Assembly: GCF_017873605.1 (NCBI RefSeq)
Contig: NZ_JAGGKI010000016.1
Span: 62,001-126,000, forward strand
Reading direction: 5' to 3'
Source: Paenibacillus lactis
Lineage (GTDB): Bacteria > Bacillota > Bacilli > Paenibacillales > Paenibacillaceae
Length of the DNA stretch: 64,000 nucleotides
The position numbers and the translations under genes were made by a program. How positions within the stretch are numbered: the stretch's first letter is position 1; every line of letters starts with the position of its first letter. The notes beneath the pieces were generated by a model, which was not told the origin of the DNA, searched no databases, and saw only the letters and a list, made by a program, of their open reading frames with translations. Below are positions 45,172 through 54,512 of this stretch, one piece after another.

Positions 45172-45408
45172 TTACTTGCTCCTATAATACTCAACCGCTT
45201 TATCAAAATAATGCTTCTGATCCTCGGGCAAATCCTCGAAATAATAGATCGCCGCCACCGGGCAGGCAGCCTCGCAGGCGCCGCAGGAGATGCAAATGTC
45301 CGTATCGATATAGAATTGGTCGTCGCCTTCCTCGATACAGTCTACAGGGCACACATCAACGCATTCTCCCGCCTTCTCTTCAATACAAGCCGATCCAATG
45401 ACATACAT
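45172..45408 (-). CDS. Bacterial-type ferredoxin (7Fe/8Fe)
   Basis: Small electron carrier of 78 residues. Eight Cys at 8, 16, 20, 24, 39, 42, 45 and 49 fit the FdxA-like pattern CX7CX3CPVDC plus CISCGACEAACP. The wide CX7C in the first site is typical of ferredoxins with one 3Fe-4S and one 4Fe-4S cluster. Divergent from the SufR-like regulator, which may sense cluster status and control it. Confidence 0.92.
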   Translation of the reverse strand: MYVIGSACIEEKAGECVDVCPVDCIEEGDDQFYIDTDICISCGACEAACPVAAIYYFEDLPEDQKHYFDKAVEYYRSK

Positions 45409-45543
45409 CGGTTATTCCACCTTCCCATGTGTGATCATTCATCCATGATTCGTCCGGTCGAAATCTGCTGCAAAATCATAAATCTACAATTTCCATACTT
45501 TGTATACTAAAATATATCATAATTATGTAGGGAGCATAGCCGA

Positions 45544-45618
45544 ATGTCAATCGGCCCGCACCCGACGGATGCCGAAAATCCAGGCGAATCGGTTGACTTC
45601 TATCCACCAAAGACATAA
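45544..45618 (+). CDS. Possible 24-residue peptide upstream of SufR-like gene
   Basis: ATG at 45544 is preceded by AGGGAG with about 9 nt spacing and opens a 24-codon frame beginning MSIGPHPTDAENPGES. It could be a leader peptide for the regulator that starts 75 bp later, or chance. Confidence 0.22.
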   Translation: MSIGPHPTDAENPGESVDFYPPKT

Positions 45619-45693
45619 GATGAGACATATTGCTTTCATCTCAATCAACACAGCTGTGGAAGCTACTCATCGAGAATCAAGGCGGTGATTATT

Positions 45694-46341
45694 ATGGAAC
45701 AAGAAGTCGCTTACAGCACACGCGAATATATCATGCAATTATTAAAAATAAACGGCGAGCTGAGCACAAAGTCCATTACCGAGGCGCTCGGAATTACCGG
45801 AATGGCGGTTCGGCGCCATCTGGAGAGCTTAAAGAATGAAGGCTATATTACATTTCGAACGGTGAAGCAGCCCATGGGCAGACCCGTTTCCCTATACAGT
45901 CTTACCGAATCTGCGGAGGATTTCTTCCCTAGAAACTATCATTCCCTCGCCCTGGACCTGCTCCAAGAGCTGCAGGATGAGGCAGGAGATGAGATGATCT
46001 CTCTGCTGTTCGATAAGCGGAAAGAGACGCTGCGAAGCAAATATTCGCCTACCGTCGCTGCGGACGCATTAGAGGAACGGGTCGCGGCGCTTGCGCAAAT
46101 TCAGAATGACAACGGGTACATGGTTGAATATAAAAAGGTCGCCGAAGAAGAGTTCATTCTCGAGGAATTAAACTGCCCCATCTCTCAGGTCGCAAGCCGC
46201 TATCAGCATGCCTGCCGCTGCGAGCTGGACTTATTCCGGTCACTGCTCGGGGCAGATGTGGAGCGTACCGAATGCCTGGCCAAAGGCGGCAAAAAATGCG
46301 TGTACCACATACGCAACAAGCAGCATGAAGCGCAAACGTAA
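45694..46341 (+). CDS. SufR-like Fe-S sensing transcriptional regulator
   Basis: Product of 215 residues from ATG 45694 (AAGGCGGTGA upstream; a GTG 9 bp earlier is possible). N-terminal winged helix (STREYIMQLLKINGELSTKS; GITGMAVRRHLESLKNEGYI). The C-terminal half has four Cys in a SufR-like arrangement: LNCPIS, QHACRCE, VERTECL and KKCVYHI. These likely hold an Fe-S cluster. Divergent from a ferredoxin gene, in keeping with redox or iron control. Confidence 0.8.
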   Translation: MEQEVAYSTREYIMQLLKINGELSTKSITEALGITGMAVRRHLESLKNEGYITFRTVKQPMGRPVSLYSLTESAEDFFPRNYHSLALDLLQELQDEAGDEMISLLFDKRKETLRSKYSPTVAADALEERVAALAQIQNDNGYMVEYKKVAEEEFILEELNCPISQVASRYQHACRCELDLFRSLLGADVERTECLAKGGKKCVYHIRNKQHEAQT

Positions 46342-46361
46342 TATCCATTCTTGCCACGAGG

Positions 46362-46396
46362 CGACCCGTCCATACAGGATGGGTCGTTCTTTTTTT
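46362..46396 (+). terminator. Terminator after SufR-like gene
   Basis: Arms CGACCCGTCC / GGATGGGTCG (one G-U pair, 5-nt loop), followed by TTCTTTTTTT. Strong intrinsic terminator 21 bp after the stop. Confidence 0.85.
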
Positions 46397-46504
46397 ATAT
46401 CGCCCTGTACGCGAATCCTCTCACCCCGATAGAGCCCTTAACCCAAGGCTCGTACATCTTCTTGCTTTATTTTATTCCCGAAATAACCGATTATGAATCA
46501 GCAT

Positions 46505-47605
46505 CTACAATTCCAGTACAAGCAGCCGGTCATCCCGTTCACCAGGCACGCCCCGTCCATCCGTATTATTGGTAATCACATAGATTCGGCCGTCCTGCAC
46601 CTTCACATCCCGAAGTCTTCCCTCGCCCGCCAGCACCGTTTCAAGCTCGGCCTTATCCGGATCAAACCGGTACAGCTTGCTGCCTCGCAGAGTAGCGACA
46701 TACAGTAAATCCTGCTTGTCGAACGCCACACCTGAAGGGGCTAATGCAGTTTCGCCAGTGTGGTATACCGGCTGTTCCATGCCGCTCTCCCTCGCGTCGC
46801 CTATCATCGCAGGCCATCCGTAATTGGCGCCGGCGGCGATTTTATTGATTTCATCGTGCCCACCAGGGGTCCCAGAAGGTCCGTGCTCGGAACTATACAG
46901 CTCTCCGTCGGAATTCCAGTCAAGGCCCTGTGCATTACGATGCCCGAACGAGTATACATAGGAATCCGGCATAGGATTATCGGCTGGAACCGAGCCGTCC
47001 GGCGAGATTCGGAGGATTTTCCCCGCCAGGCTCTCCGGATCCTGCGCCAGCTCGCCATTACCTGCATCTCCGGTCGTGATGTAGAGGAAGCCGTCCGGAC
47101 CGATCGCGATTCTTCCGCCATTATGCACATTGGATCCCGGGATGTCCTCGATGAGAGCATCCGTCTCCTTCCACGCCGCTGCATTCTCTTGAAGAAGCAC
47201 CAACCGATTCTTGACCGCCCCATCCTGTTCATACGTATGATAGGCATAGGCCGCGTTGGATTCCTCGTAATCGGGTGCAAGGACGAAACCAAGCAGACCG
47301 CCTTCGCCAATGGAGGCAATCGGCTTGCTCGTGACTACAGGCAGTCTCGATAAATCGCCATCCCGGATTTGAACGATATTCCCTTCCCGTTCGCTAAGAA
47401 AGATGACCTCCCCATGAAAATCGATGGCCCACGGCGTTTCCAAATACTCGGCAAGCACTTTGTAAGAAACGTCAGTACCACGCTCAACGTTTCCCCTACG
47501 TTCTTCCCCTCCCGAAGACGGGGGAGCGGAACTGCCCGAGCATGCCGTCATCAGCAGCATAATCGCCGTAATCAAGACATACGGTATGAAAACATATCGT
47601 TTCAT
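46505..47605 (-). CDS. PQQ-dependent-type soluble sugar dehydrogenase, lipoprotein
   Basis: Six-bladed beta-propeller of the GSDH/aldose sugar dehydrogenase family, 366 residues. Lipobox ends at the Cys of LMTACS near residue 22. Motifs: TPWAIDFHG, GEGGLLGFVLAPDY, HNGGRIAIGPDGFLYITTGD, FGHRNAQGLDW and SSEHGPSGTPGGHDEIN. Family members oxidise sugars outside the membrane using PQQ, though the cofactor is not proven for Firmicutes copies. It starts 18 bp after the MurE-like stop, suggesting one transcript. Confidence 0.88.
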   Translation of the reverse strand: MKRYVFIPYVLITAIMLLMTACSGSSAPPSSGGEERRGNVERGTDVSYKVLAEYLETPWAIDFHGEVIFLSEREGNIVQIRDGDLSRLPVVTSKPIASIGEGGLLGFVLAPDYEESNAAYAYHTYEQDGAVKNRLVLLQENAAAWKETDALIEDIPGSNVHNGGRIAIGPDGFLYITTGDAGNGELAQDPESLAGKILRISPDGSVPADNPMPDSYVYSFGHRNAQGLDWNSDGELYSSEHGPSGTPGGHDEINKIAAGANYGWPAMIGDARESGMEQPVYHTGETALAPSGVAFDKQDLLYVATLRGSKLYRFDPDKAELETVLAGEGRLRDVKVQDGRIYVITNNTDGRGVPGERDDRLLVLEL

Positions 47606-47623
47606 CGCACCACTCCTCTGCTC

Positions 47624-49135
47624 TTATAAGTCTGGGACGATCGCAGTCTGAATGCCTCCTTCAGATTCGGCAATCGAGTGGAGCACAATCTCCTCATCGC
47701 TGAACAACTCGGTTGTTCCGCCCGCGGCGTAACGTCGTTCATGACCGCGGCCGGTAATGATGATGCGGTCCTCATCCCCTGCCATCTCCACCGCTCGCTG
47801 GATCGCTTCTTTACGGTTCAGAACGACTTCCCAATTGATCGATTCCCGGGCATTCAGACCGTCCAGCATCTCCGCCAGGATGACCTCCGGATCCTCTGAA
47901 AACGGATTATCTGTCGTAAAAAACACATAGTCACTATGCGAGGCGGCGATATCGGCCATGATGGGCCGCTTCAGCCGGTCTCGCTCCCCTCTGCACCCGA
48001 GGACACAGATCATTTTGCCCGAGGTAATGGATCTTGCCGACTGCAGAGCGGCCTTGAGCCCGTCGGGATTATGGGCATAGTCGACCACGACCCGAAAGCT
48101 CTTATTGGTTTGTATTTCTTGAAAACGGCCCTGAACTCCTGCAAATTGCTCAAGACTGTGCCGAATGTCCTCCAAATGAATCCCTTCCACTAAACTGACG
48201 GCGATCGCTGCCAGCGCGTTATAGACATTGTACATTCCTTGGACCTTCAGAGAAAAACGCCCGTCTCCCCAAGGAGAACGGACCATAAAGCTGCATCCCT
48301 CCGAAGCGTGGCGGATATCCTCGGCGCGTATATGTGCAGGCTGCTTTATGCCGTAGGTCACGACCTGCGCCGATGTTCGCTTCGCATAATACGCAGATGC
48401 CTCGTCGTCGGCGTTCAGCACGGCTTTCTTCTGCATATCCCGGCTGCTGTTGCCCAATTGGGAGAAGAGGAGCTCCTTCGTGTTGCGGTAGCTGTCCATA
48501 TTCAAATGATAGTCCAGATGATCATGGGACAAATTCGTAAACACGACGGTTTGAAAATCAGATCCCCGCACCCGCCCCAGATCCAAACCGTGCGAGGACA
48601 CTTCCAGGACGGCATATTCCGCTCCACGCGCAGCCATGGCATGGAAATACCGCTGGAGCTGGATCGTATCCGGCGTCGTATTGAGAGTGGGCTCAGCATG
48701 CTCGCCTATCCGCATATACAACGTGCCGATAATGCCTGTTTTTCGCCCACAGTCATTCAATACCTTTTCCACCATATGGGTGGTCGTCGTCTTGCCGTTT
48801 GTCCCTGTAATGCCGATTAGTTTAAGTCTTCCGGTAGGATTGCCAAAAAAAGCGTTCGCGAGAATCGGCAGCGCACGGCGCACATCCGGGACCTTGATAC
48901 AGGTCACATCCGCAGGGAGATCCGGCAGGTCCTGCTCCGCAACGACAGCAACCGCCCCATTCGTAACGGCATCGCGAGCATAGTCATGTCCGTCGACACG
49001 AAATCCGGGCACGCAAATGAACAGACCTCCCGGCTTTATATTGCGGGAGTCGGTATCCAGATTCGTTATCTCTAGCGAAGTAGTGCCGGTAATCGTCTTC
49101 AGAATCAGCCCGTCCGTCAATGATTTCAGATTCAT
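47624..49135 (-). CDS. MurE-like ligase with altered amino-acid motif
   Basis: UDP-MurNAc-tripeptide synthetase family, 503 residues. ATP loop GTNGKTTTTH at 111-120, the LNTTPDT segment at 151-157, SSHGLDLGRV at 180-189, and the C-terminal domain with GCRGERDR at 380-387. In meso-DAP MurE enzymes the specificity motif is DNPR; here it is DNPF at 409-412. The following GRGHERR replaces the usual GKGHE. It lies outside a dcw cluster, next to a sugar dehydrogenase, so it is probably a paralogue with another substrate. Confidence 0.85.
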   Translation of the reverse strand: MNLKSLTDGLILKTITGTTSLEITNLDTDSRNIKPGGLFICVPGFRVDGHDYARDAVTNGAVAVVAEQDLPDLPADVTCIKVPDVRRALPILANAFFGNPTGRLKLIGITGTNGKTTTTHMVEKVLNDCGRKTGIIGTLYMRIGEHAEPTLNTTPDTIQLQRYFHAMAARGAEYAVLEVSSHGLDLGRVRGSDFQTVVFTNLSHDHLDYHLNMDSYRNTKELLFSQLGNSSRDMQKKAVLNADDEASAYYAKRTSAQVVTYGIKQPAHIRAEDIRHASEGCSFMVRSPWGDGRFSLKVQGMYNVYNALAAIAVSLVEGIHLEDIRHSLEQFAGVQGRFQEIQTNKSFRVVVDYAHNPDGLKAALQSARSITSGKMICVLGCRGERDRLKRPIMADIAASHSDYVFFTTDNPFSEDPEVILAEMLDGLNARESINWEVVLNRKEAIQRAVEMAGDEDRIIITGRGHERRYAAGGTTELFSDEEIVLHSIAESEGGIQTAIVPDL

Positions 49136-49257
49136 GCAAGGCTCCTCGTCTCGTGATGGTATCGTGTCCTATAGGATGTAGAATTAGCGACGAGATATGC
49201 GTTTAGTCTAACATTTCTAAATAACCTAACCTTCCGCATAGAAATTGAAACATCATC

Positions 49258-49271
49258 CGTAAGCGTTTCCA
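49258..49271. promoter_or_regulatory. cre-like site upstream of the SDR gene
   Basis: CGTAAGCGTTTCCA matches the CcpA cre consensus at 12 of 14 positions. It lies between the divergent MurE-like and SDR genes, about 105 bp before the latter. Confidence 0.35.
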
Positions 49272-49376
49272 ATGGTTAAGAGGGTTATCGCGCATTCGTA
49301 CAGAACTTTTTAGGTATGAACGAATACATCAACAAACACGGTCATATCCAGAATTCAATACGAAAGGAAGATGAGC

Positions 49377-50231
49377 ATGGGGTTGTTCGCAGGTGATTTG
49401 CTTAAGGAAAAGGTTGTTTTGATTACAGGCGGAGCTACCGGACTGGGCCGTTCAATGGGAGAGACCTTCGCGAAGCTCGGGGCCCGGCTCGCCCTATGCG
49501 GACGCCGCGAAGAACGGTTAAAGCAGACTGCCGAGGATTTCAGAGGCCAAGGGCTCGAGGTATGGTATAAGACCTGTGACGTGAGGGATCCCGCCCAAAT
49601 CGCCGAGCTTGTGGACGCTGCCGAAGCGCATTACGGGAGGATCGACGTGCTCGTCAACAATGCGGCCGGCAATTTCATCAGTCCGACCGAACGCTTGTCG
49701 CCGCGGGCCGTCGATGCCGTGCTTAATATCGTCCTGCACGGTACCTTCTATGCTACGCTCGAAGTTGGCAAACGTTGGATCGATCAAGGCCATCCGGGAA
49801 CAATGCTTAACATTGTAACCACCTACGCATCGACCGGATCAGGCTATGTCGTTCCTTCCGCCGCCGCGAAGGCAGGCGTCCTTGCGCTCACCCGTTCACT
49901 GGCAGTGGAATGGGCCCCATACGGAATACGACAGGTCGCAGTCGCACCGGGACCTTTTCCGACGGAGGGGGCTTGGTCCAGGCTTTCCCCCACGCCCGAG
50001 CTTGAGCAGAAGCTGGTGGATCGCGTTCCTCTCCGCAGGGTCGGCCGTCCGAAGGAGCTCGCCGATCTGGCCGCTTATCTGATCTCGGACCATGCGTCCT
50101 ATATCAACGGTGAGGTCATAACCATCGATGGCGGTGAGTGGCTGCAGGGTGCCGGGCAGTTCAACGCGTTGTCCGAGGTTACGAGCGAGCAATGGGATAA
50201 GCTGGCCGAGCTGACGCGGAAAGGAAAGTAA
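49377..50231 (+). CDS. Short-chain dehydrogenase, 2,4-dienoyl-CoA reductase (FadH) type
   Basis: NAD(P)-dependent SDR of 284 residues from ATG 49377, chosen since AAAGGAAG then has proper spacing. Cofactor motif VLITGGATGLG, NNAAGNF, and SAAAKAGV where classical SDRs have YxxxK. The missing Tyr is typical of dienoyl-CoA reductases, as in Bacillus FadH. It would reduce unsaturated acyl-CoA during fatty-acid breakdown. Stands alone. Confidence 0.83.
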   Translation: MGLFAGDLLKEKVVLITGGATGLGRSMGETFAKLGARLALCGRREERLKQTAEDFRGQGLEVWYKTCDVRDPAQIAELVDAAEAHYGRIDVLVNNAAGNFISPTERLSPRAVDAVLNIVLHGTFYATLEVGKRWIDQGHPGTMLNIVTTYASTGSGYVVPSAAAKAGVLALTRSLAVEWAPYGIRQVAVAPGPFPTEGAWSRLSPTPELEQKLVDRVPLRRVGRPKELADLAAYLISDHASYINGEVITIDGGEWLQGAGQFNALSEVTSEQWDKLAELTRKGK

Positions 50232-50441
50232 TCCACTTCTTTTTCTGCCTCGGATGGACAGGAGCAAACACCAAATGTACCGAATCGGCGTACCCTAATA
50301 TATGATCCTTGTCCTTGCGGCGGGTAAATCGTATCGGCCAGCACACAACCGTCCCGCGGCCAGAAATCCTTGGCCCTCCCGCTCGCCGCATCGGCTGATC
50401 GGTTATCAGGACCTCACAATCCTTAAAGGCGGTGAAACATC

Positions 50442-51242
50442 TTGAAGAAGGTTTGGATCGATGCCGGACACGGAGGTAAGGATCCGGGCGCCACTGCCAA
50501 CGGGTTGCAGGAGAAGGATATTGTGCTTGCATTATCTCTTGCCGTCAAAAAAAGACTGGAATCCGAATATGACGGCGTGAAGGTATTCCTCTCCCGCTCT
50601 ACCGATGTTTTTGTTGAACTGCCGGACCGGACCGCTGCAGCCAATCGGGAGAAAGCGGATATTCTCGTGTCCATTCACTGCAATGCCGGCGGCGGCTCCG
50701 GAGGATTTGAAAGCTATCGGTACCCTCATGCTTCCGCAGCTTCAACCGCATTTCATAATGTGCTTCATTCAGAAATCATGTCGGCATTGAAGCCGCTGGG
50801 GATAACGGATCGCGGGCAAAAGACCAAAAACCTCCACATGCTTCGCGAAAGCGCTATGCCTGCAGTCCTCACGGAGAATCTGTTTGTAGACGTTGCAGCG
50901 GATGCTGCCCTATTGAAACGGCAGGAGGTTATGAGCGCTTTGGCGGCCGGCCATACGGCTGGGATTGCTAAGGCTTTGGGACTTCAGCGAAAAGGAGGGA
51001 ATCAGGTGGATCAACCGGGACGCGATATTCATGTGGTAAGTCCCTGGGCAGCCGCGGCTTGGGATGAGATGACCAAGAACGGTTATTTTGACGGAAGCCG
51101 GCCGGGCGCACCGATTACGCGGGAGGAATGCGCCATTGTGTTCAACCGATTACGCAAAGATATCCTGTCCATGATGTCTGGAAGTCAGGAGCAGCTTAAG
51201 GCGCTGGAGAAACGTCTGCAAGACCTGGAGGACGAAAAATAA
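50442..51242 (+). CDS. N-acetylmuramoyl-L-alanine amidase (Amidase_3)
   Basis: Zn-dependent peptidoglycan amidase of 266 residues. Zn ligands and catalytic Glu are visible in IDAGHGGKDPGA, LQEKDIVLA, SIHCNAGG and LTENLFVD. The C-terminal part has an SLH-like or accessory segment (SPWAAAAWDEMTKNGYFDGS) and a coiled-coil tail. No signal peptide, as in sporulation mother-cell or phage lysin amidases. Start is TTG at 50442 with AAGGCGGTG upstream. Confidence 0.9.
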   Translation: MKKVWIDAGHGGKDPGATANGLQEKDIVLALSLAVKKRLESEYDGVKVFLSRSTDVFVELPDRTAAANREKADILVSIHCNAGGGSGGFESYRYPHASAASTAFHNVLHSEIMSALKPLGITDRGQKTKNLHMLRESAMPAVLTENLFVDVAADAALLKRQEVMSALAAGHTAGIAKALGLQRKGGNQVDQPGRDIHVVSPWAAAAWDEMTKNGYFDGSRPGAPITREECAIVFNRLRKDILSMMSGSQEQLKALEKRLQDLEDEK

Positions 51243-51257
51243 ACGATTGGACTGCAA

Positions 51258-51296
51258 AGAGGCTGTCCCGGGTTCATTCTTCCGGGAACAGCCTCT
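51258..51296 (+). terminator. Terminator after the amidase gene
   Basis: Arms AGAGGCTGTCCCGG / CCGGGAACAGCCTCT with a 10-nt loop and a one-base bulge, 16 bp after the stop, followed by TGTCAATG. Stem is strong, T-tract is weak. Confidence 0.65.
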
Positions 51297-51410
51297 TGTC
51301 AATGAGTCGATTTGAATCGATTGCTTGCGTTGGTTGAACCACGCACAACCTAAGACCATGTGTCATCCATCTAGAAGCTGGCCAACGGCATGGGCGCCTC
51401 AAACGGCCGC

Positions 51411-52157
51411 CTATGCATCGGAATCATCATCCACCAATATCGCAAACACGATTCCAGGGCCGTGAACGCCGATCGTGAGATCATTCTCGATGTCGGCGGA
51501 TCGGCTCGGTCCGGATATAAAATGAATGCCTGCAGGCAGCTGCTCCCGCCCCGCTTCATCAAAACGCACCAGAATCTCGCCTAACCGGGTAACCATCCGG
51601 TCAACCGGTACGATCGCCATCAGGACGGTAGGCAGCAAACTGACGGATCTCCCCTTGGCCGGCGAAGACGTAACGACGAGCGAACCGGTATAAGCGGCCG
51701 CATAATCCGCCATGACGATTCCGATATCGGAGCGGGATGCAACGGCCCGCCAATTCTCATCTTGATCCTCGTTCCAGCTGCGTACGATAGCATCCGGAAG
51801 CGACGACGCAAGGTTTAATGTGGAGAGCTCCACTTCGTCGTTGATCAGGATCGATCCCGCGCTCATCTCGGAAGCTTTATCCACGATAAACGTTGACGCC
51901 TCCGCCCGGTTTTTCACCCTCACTACATGACCGCCGGCGGCTTCAAAATTCGCCGTAAACTGGCGAATGCGGTCCTCAATCGGCAATTGGAATTCCTTCC
52001 AGAAATCCGGCGCGCCCCGGAACGGATGCTTCGGCCTTGTCCGAACCCGCTCCCGGCCCAATTTAGCGGCGATGCCGTCCATAAAAGTCTCCTGCTTCGC
52101 CCGCGACCGGGCTTCCAGTCGCTTCAGCCACTCGTCAGGCTGTACTGGATTCGTCAT
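51411..52157 (-). CDS. lutC: L-lactate utilisation protein LutC
   Basis: DUF162/LUD-domain subunit of the L-lactate dehydrogenase complex, 248 residues, soluble. Marks: GSILINDEVELSTL, ADIGIVMADYAAAYTGSLVV-type segment and SGPSRSADIENDLTIGVHGP, conserved in LutC. The ATG overlaps the lutB stop as ATGA. Last gene of the rhamnose-lactate run. Confidence 0.93.
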   Translation of the reverse strand: MTNPVQPDEWLKRLEARSRAKQETFMDGIAAKLGRERVRTRPKHPFRGAPDFWKEFQLPIEDRIRQFTANFEAAGGHVVRVKNRAEASTFIVDKASEMSAGSILINDEVELSTLNLASSLPDAIVRSWNEDQDENWRAVASRSDIGIVMADYAAAYTGSLVVTSSPAKGRSVSLLPTVLMAIVPVDRMVTRLGEILVRFDEAGREQLPAGIHFISGPSRSADIENDLTIGVHGPGIVFAILVDDDSDA

Positions 52158-53662
52158 TGACCATGCCCTCCGTTCTTTCGCTGGTCCATCAGCTTACTGA
52201 GCCTGTCGGCCACTTCAGGGTTCATCGGTGCGGACTCGCTGTACAGCTCCTGTTCAACCTTCGACCAGCGGTCCCGGAATGAATCCTTCGGCAGCTCCGG
52301 GGTCACCCGGTACGTATTCCATCCCTTCAACGGCCCGATTCGGGCACGAATCTCACCGTTGCGAACGACGAGCTTCTGACCGAGCTTACCCAGCCGGACG
52401 ACATTTCGGTACCGCTTCGCATTCCCCATCACGACCGAGAAGCCTTTCATTCCCAGCGTCTCCGCCTTGTTCCCGCGCCCGGCCTCGACCTTCCTTCTGC
52501 GCAGGTAGACAAGCATATCATGCAGCGGAATCTTGACCGGACACGCCTCATAGCAGGCTCCGCACAGACTTGAAGCATTGGCGATATCGTCCCATTCCGC
52601 GACGTTCTTCTTCAATGCCGGCGTCAGCACGGCGCCGATCGGACCGCTGTAAGTGCCGCCATAAGCATGACCGCCAATATGCCGGTATACCGGACAAGCA
52701 TTCAGGCAGGCTCCGCACCGGATGCAATTCAGCAGCTCCTGAAATTCCGGATCGCCCAGCTGAAGGGATCGGCCGTTATCGATAATGATGATGTGCATCT
52801 GATCCGGTCCGTCCGCATCCTGCTCCCTCCGCGGTCCCGTAATCCCCGACATATAGACGGTCAGCTTCTGGCCCGTCGCCGATCTTGGCAGCAATGTCGC
52901 CATCACTTCAAGGTCTGACCAGGAAGGAATGATCCGCTCCATCCCCATCAGGGTGATCTGCGTTTTCGGAACGGTCGTGACCATCCTTGCATTCCCTTCA
53001 TTCTCGAACAGCACCATCGAACCGGTCTCCGCGATCGCGAAATTGCAGCCGGTCATACCGATATCCGCCGCCAAAAACTTCTCGCGCAGCTTCGTTCTGA
53101 CAAAGCCGGCCAATACCGCCGTGTCCGCAGGCAAATCCTCTCCCGCTTCCCGGGACAGCAGTCCTGCGATTTGATGCCGATTTTTATGAATGGCCGGGAT
53201 AATGATATGGGAAGGCGTTTCATTCGCCAGCTGGATAATGTACTCTCCAAGGTCTGTTTCAATCGCCTCCACGCCGATGGAATCGAGCGCCTGATTGAGA
53301 TGCAGCTCCTCCGAAACCATTGACTTCGATTTCACTACCGACTTCGCGGATGCATGCTTAGCGATTTCAAGAGAGATCGCAACGGCTTCCTCGGCCGTAT
53401 CGGCAAAATGGACATGAGCGCCGTTCGCCCGGGCGTTCTCCGCAAACTCATTCAAGTAGTAATCCAGATGAGCGATCGTATGCAGTCGGATCTGCCGCCC
53501 ACGCTCACGCCAATCGTCCCAGTTGCCATGCTCCTCCGCTGCCAGCTTCTTGCCTAGCCGGAGCCGCTCGGTCGTAAACCGGACCGCGCTGCGCAGAAAA
53601 TCGTTTCCTAAAGCATCGCGGGCACGCTCCTTTACCGTCTGACCTTTCTCAGCCGCGCTCAT
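52154..53662 (-). CDS. lutB: L-lactate utilisation iron-sulfur protein LutB
   Basis: Product of 502 residues with an LUD domain and two 4Fe-4S motifs, CIRCGACLNACP and CGACYEACP, in the order typical of LutB. Passes electrons from lactate oxidation with LutA and LutC. Overlaps lutA by 14 bp, so translation is coupled. Confidence 0.95.
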   Translation of the reverse strand: MSAAEKGQTVKERARDALGNDFLRSAVRFTTERLRLGKKLAAEEHGNWDDWRERGRQIRLHTIAHLDYYLNEFAENARANGAHVHFADTAEEAVAISLEIAKHASAKSVVKSKSMVSEELHLNQALDSIGVEAIETDLGEYIIQLANETPSHIIIPAIHKNRHQIAGLLSREAGEDLPADTAVLAGFVRTKLREKFLAADIGMTGCNFAIAETGSMVLFENEGNARMVTTVPKTQITLMGMERIIPSWSDLEVMATLLPRSATGQKLTVYMSGITGPRREQDADGPDQMHIIIIDNGRSLQLGDPEFQELLNCIRCGACLNACPVYRHIGGHAYGGTYSGPIGAVLTPALKKNVAEWDDIANASSLCGACYEACPVKIPLHDMLVYLRRRKVEAGRGNKAETLGMKGFSVVMGNAKRYRNVVRLGKLGQKLVVRNGEIRARIGPLKGWNTYRVTPELPKDSFRDRWSKVEQELYSESAPMNPEVADRLSKLMDQRKNGGHGQ

Positions 53663-54386
53663 GGACGCTCACCCCCTCATACAGCAGCTCCGCCAGATGC
53701 ATCACCCGAACCTTTTCTCCCCGATGCCGCAGATTGCCTGCAATATTCAGCAGGCAGGCCATATCCAGGCCGACAAGCACTTCGGCTTCCGTTTCCAGCA
53801 CGTGGTCGCTCTTCTCGGTTACCATCGCACCGGAAATGTCGGCCATCTTCACGGCAAAGGTGCCTCCGAAGCCGCAGCAATCTTCAGCATAGGGCAGCGG
53901 AACCAGCTCTAAGCCCTTAACGCCGTTTAAGAGGCGAATCGGCTCATCCTTGATGCCTAACAAGCGGCTGCCGTGACAGGAAGGATGATACGTAACTTTA
54001 TACGGAAAATAAGCGCCTACATCCGAGATGCCCATGACGTCGACCAGGAACTGCGAAAATTCATAGACTTTGGATTGAAGCGCTTTCGCTTTCTCCAGGT
54101 ATTCGGCATCTCCCTTGAACAGCTCCGAATAATGGTGGATCATATACGTGCACGAGCCCGAAGGGGCAACCACAAAATCGCTGTCTTCAAAAGCATCGAG
54201 TATGGTGCGCGCAGAAGTTCGCGCATCGTCCCAATACCCGCTGTTAAAGGCCGGTTGACCGCAGCAGGTCTGAATATCCGGAAATTCCAGCTTAACGCCG
54301 TATTTCGCCAGCAGCCGGGTCATGGACTCAGCCGCCCGCGGGAACAAAGCGTCGCTGAGGCATGTGACAAATAATGATATTTTCAA
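53649..54386 (-). CDS. lutA: L-lactate utilisation protein LutA
   Basis: CCG-domain (heterodisulfide-reductase-like) protein of 245 residues with two Cys-rich motifs (IQTCCGQPAFNSGY and EDCCGFGGTFAVK). Start is TTG at 54386; GGTGGAGG lies only about 3 nt before it, an unusually short spacing. The N-terminus KISLFVTCLSDALFP agrees with known LutA proteins. First lut gene, 126 bp after the DeoR regulator. Confidence 0.93.
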   Translation of the reverse strand: MKISLFVTCLSDALFPRAAESMTRLLAKYGVKLEFPDIQTCCGQPAFNSGYWDDARTSARTILDAFEDSDFVVAPSGSCTYMIHHYSELFKGDAEYLEKAKALQSKVYEFSQFLVDVMGISDVGAYFPYKVTYHPSCHGSRLLGIKDEPIRLLNGVKGLELVPLPYAEDCCGFGGTFAVKMADISGAMVTEKSDHVLETEAEVLVGLDMACLLNIAGNLRHRGEKVRVMHLAELLYEGVSVHERG

Positions 54387-54458
54387 CTTCCTCCACCCCG
54401 CTTAGCACACATTATGATGTATAAAAAATGACTCTGCCGAGTCGAATGATCGAGAAAG

Positions 54459-54473
54459 CCCCCCTTGCGGGGG
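54459..54473 (-). terminator. Weak GC hairpin between deoR and lutA
   Basis: Five-base C and G runs with a GCAA tetraloop on the minus strand, followed by CTTTCT. It may partly uncouple lut expression from the rhamnose genes. Confidence 0.4.
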
Positions 54474-54512
54474 ACTGTATGACATGGGCCGTACGGAACA
54501 AGCCGATCAAGA

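Noticed and set aside
44457..45401. A 314-codon open frame on the plus strand across the repeat array
   Set aside because: It is made of the tandem repeats read through, opposes the ferredoxin gene and has no ribosome site or protein-like composition.
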